Below are positions 6,465 through 7,328 of a stretch of 7,328 nt of DNA, piece by piece (the stretch's first letter is position 1; every line of letters starts with the position of its first letter). A model generated the notes under the pieces. It was not told where the DNA came from. It did no database searches and worked only from the letters and a program-made list of their open reading frames with translations. This stretch comes from Helicobacteraceae bacterium (GTDB lineage: Bacteria; Campylobacterota; Campylobacteria; Campylobacterales; Sulfurimonadaceae), in NCBI GenBank assembly GCA_030613795.1, contig JAUWLG010000056.1:1-7328 (forward strand). The letters run 5' to 3'. The position numbers were made by a program, and so were the translations under genes.

Positions 6465-7328
6465 TTACGAAGAACATGAAAGTTTCAAGTTCTTCACGCT
6501 ATTAGGGGAGATCCCCGCAAAACTCTCCATCTCCTGATGTTCATCAAAAGGCGCACGTGCAAGCGTCAGAAGTTCTTCAACACCAGAATAATCCCCTCGA
6601 TTAGCTTTATCGATCGCATACTGCAGCATATAGTTTTTTAAAACATATTTCGGGTTTGTAGCTAACATCTGTTTGGGGCGATCCTCGGCAGTAGACTCTT
6701 CTTTAGCTAAGCGTGTCTCATAATGGTCTAACCATTCAGATATAGGTTGTTGCAGCTCACACAGTTCTAACAAGGCTGTTTTATCACCGTCAAAACGACT
6801 AAGCAGTCTAAAGAAGTAGGTATAGTCGATGCCTTCTTGCTGCATAATACCAAGCAACCAGCGCAGGGTAGAGAGGTCATCTTCATCTGTTGTAAGCAAG
6901 CCTAACTTTTTACGCATAAATCCTATATAGTAGTTCATATAGATCTCGGAATACTTCCCTAAAGCCTCTTGCATACGCTCTATATTGACAAGAGGAGAGA
7001 GTGCCTTCATCAACATGCTGAGATTCCACTGTGCCACATTAGGCTGTTGACCAAAGGCATAACGTCCTTGTGTATCAGTGTGGTTACAGATGTAGTCAAA
7101 ATCATAGTCATCCAAAAAGGCGAAAGGACCATAGTCAATGGTTAGTCCGGCTATAGACATGTTGTCTGTATTCATAACACCGTGGTTAAAGCCGACACCC
7201 TGCCATTTGGCAAGCAGCAGTGCTGTTCTGTCTACTAACTCTTCGAACATCAAAAAGTAGGCATCCTCTTTACCTTTAAGATGAGCGTAACTCTCTTCAA
7301 TGGCATAGTCAGCCAAGGCTTCCAGCTT
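6465..7328 (-). CDS. selO: Protein adenylyltransferase SelO, C-terminal part (runs off right edge)
   Basis: Pseudokinase-fold enzyme (YdiU/SelO) that transfers AMP from ATP to Ser, Thr or Tyr of target proteins, tied to redox stress in the family. The 287 codons in view are the C-terminal part of a protein usually near 480 residues; the frame stays open to the window edge, so the true start lies outside. The catalytic stretch GVMNTDNMSIAGLTIDYGPF is intact: the base Asp is coded at 7164-7166, and the metal-binding Asn and Asp at 7161-7163 and 7134-7136. The redox pair known in E. coli is also present: Cys in YICNHTD (7086-7088) and Cys in the C-terminal SCSS (6474-6476). That last Cys is where eukaryotic SelO has selenocysteine; here the codon is TGT. 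It converges on the RDD gene. Confidence 0.95.
   Translation of the reverse strand, partial: KLEALADYAIEESYAHLKGKEDAYFLMFEELVDRTALLLAKWQGVGFNHGVMNTDNMSIAGLTIDYGPFAFLDDYDFDYICNHTDTQGRYAFGQQPNVAQWNLSMLMKALSPLVNIERMQEALGKYSEIYMNYYIGFMRKKLGLLTTDEDDLSTLRWLLGIMQQEGIDYTYFFRLLSRFDGDKTALLELCELQQPISEWLDHYETRLAKEESTAEDRPKQMLATNPKYVLKNYMLQYAIDKANRGDYSGVEELLTLARAPFDEHQEMESFAGISPNSVKNLKLSCSS

Noticed and set aside
7314..7316. TTG as the start of a 283-residue SelO protein
   Set aside because: The reading frame continues without a stop to the window edge, and the conserved N-terminal kinase-like part of SelO would be missing. This TTG is an internal Leu codon.

Overview
The window looks like an ordinary, compact chromosomal segment of a Campylobacterota bacterium (epsilonproteobacterial, most like Sulfurimonas or Sulfurovum). 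Supporting points are short or overlapping intergenic gaps, -10-rich promoters without clear -35 boxes, moderate-to-low GC, and nrdB next to pcm and apart from nrdA, an arrangement I recall from Helicobacter pylori. The genus is an inference from gene content and style. There is no rRNA, tRNA, CRISPR array, transposase or phage gene in view.

Seven genes on the minus strand run right to left from about 5787 to 79. The first cluster is nrdB (class Ia ribonucleotide reductase radical subunit), a nitrilase-superfamily amidohydrolase, and pcm (L-isoaspartyl protein methyltransferase). They overlap by 14 and 4 bases, and the second and third start at TTG. A 79-base gap holding a perfect TATAAT then begins a second cluster: a small secreted protein of unknown function, a TehB-like SAM methyltransferase, a long-chain acyl-CoA synthetase-like enzyme, and a low-molecular-weight protein tyrosine phosphatase starting at GTG. 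Gaps there are 9, 9 and -1 bases.

Divergent from nrdB, across a 187-base AT-rich region with several small dyads, lies a plus-strand gene for a three-helix RDD membrane protein. It converges on the 3' part of selO (protein AMPylase), which enters from the right edge. Between those two 3' ends sits a compact set of overlapping inverted repeats. Part of it resembles a decayed copy of a dispersed REP-type palindrome.

Together the genes cover nucleotide supply (NrdB), protein repair and modification (Pcm, SelO, phosphatase), small-molecule amide hydrolysis and lipid activation. I see no convincing new defence or mobile system. The items most worth a second look are the overlapping hairpins at 6404-6455, the perfect dyad over the putative nrdB promoter, and the unrecognised secreted protein that leads the second cluster.
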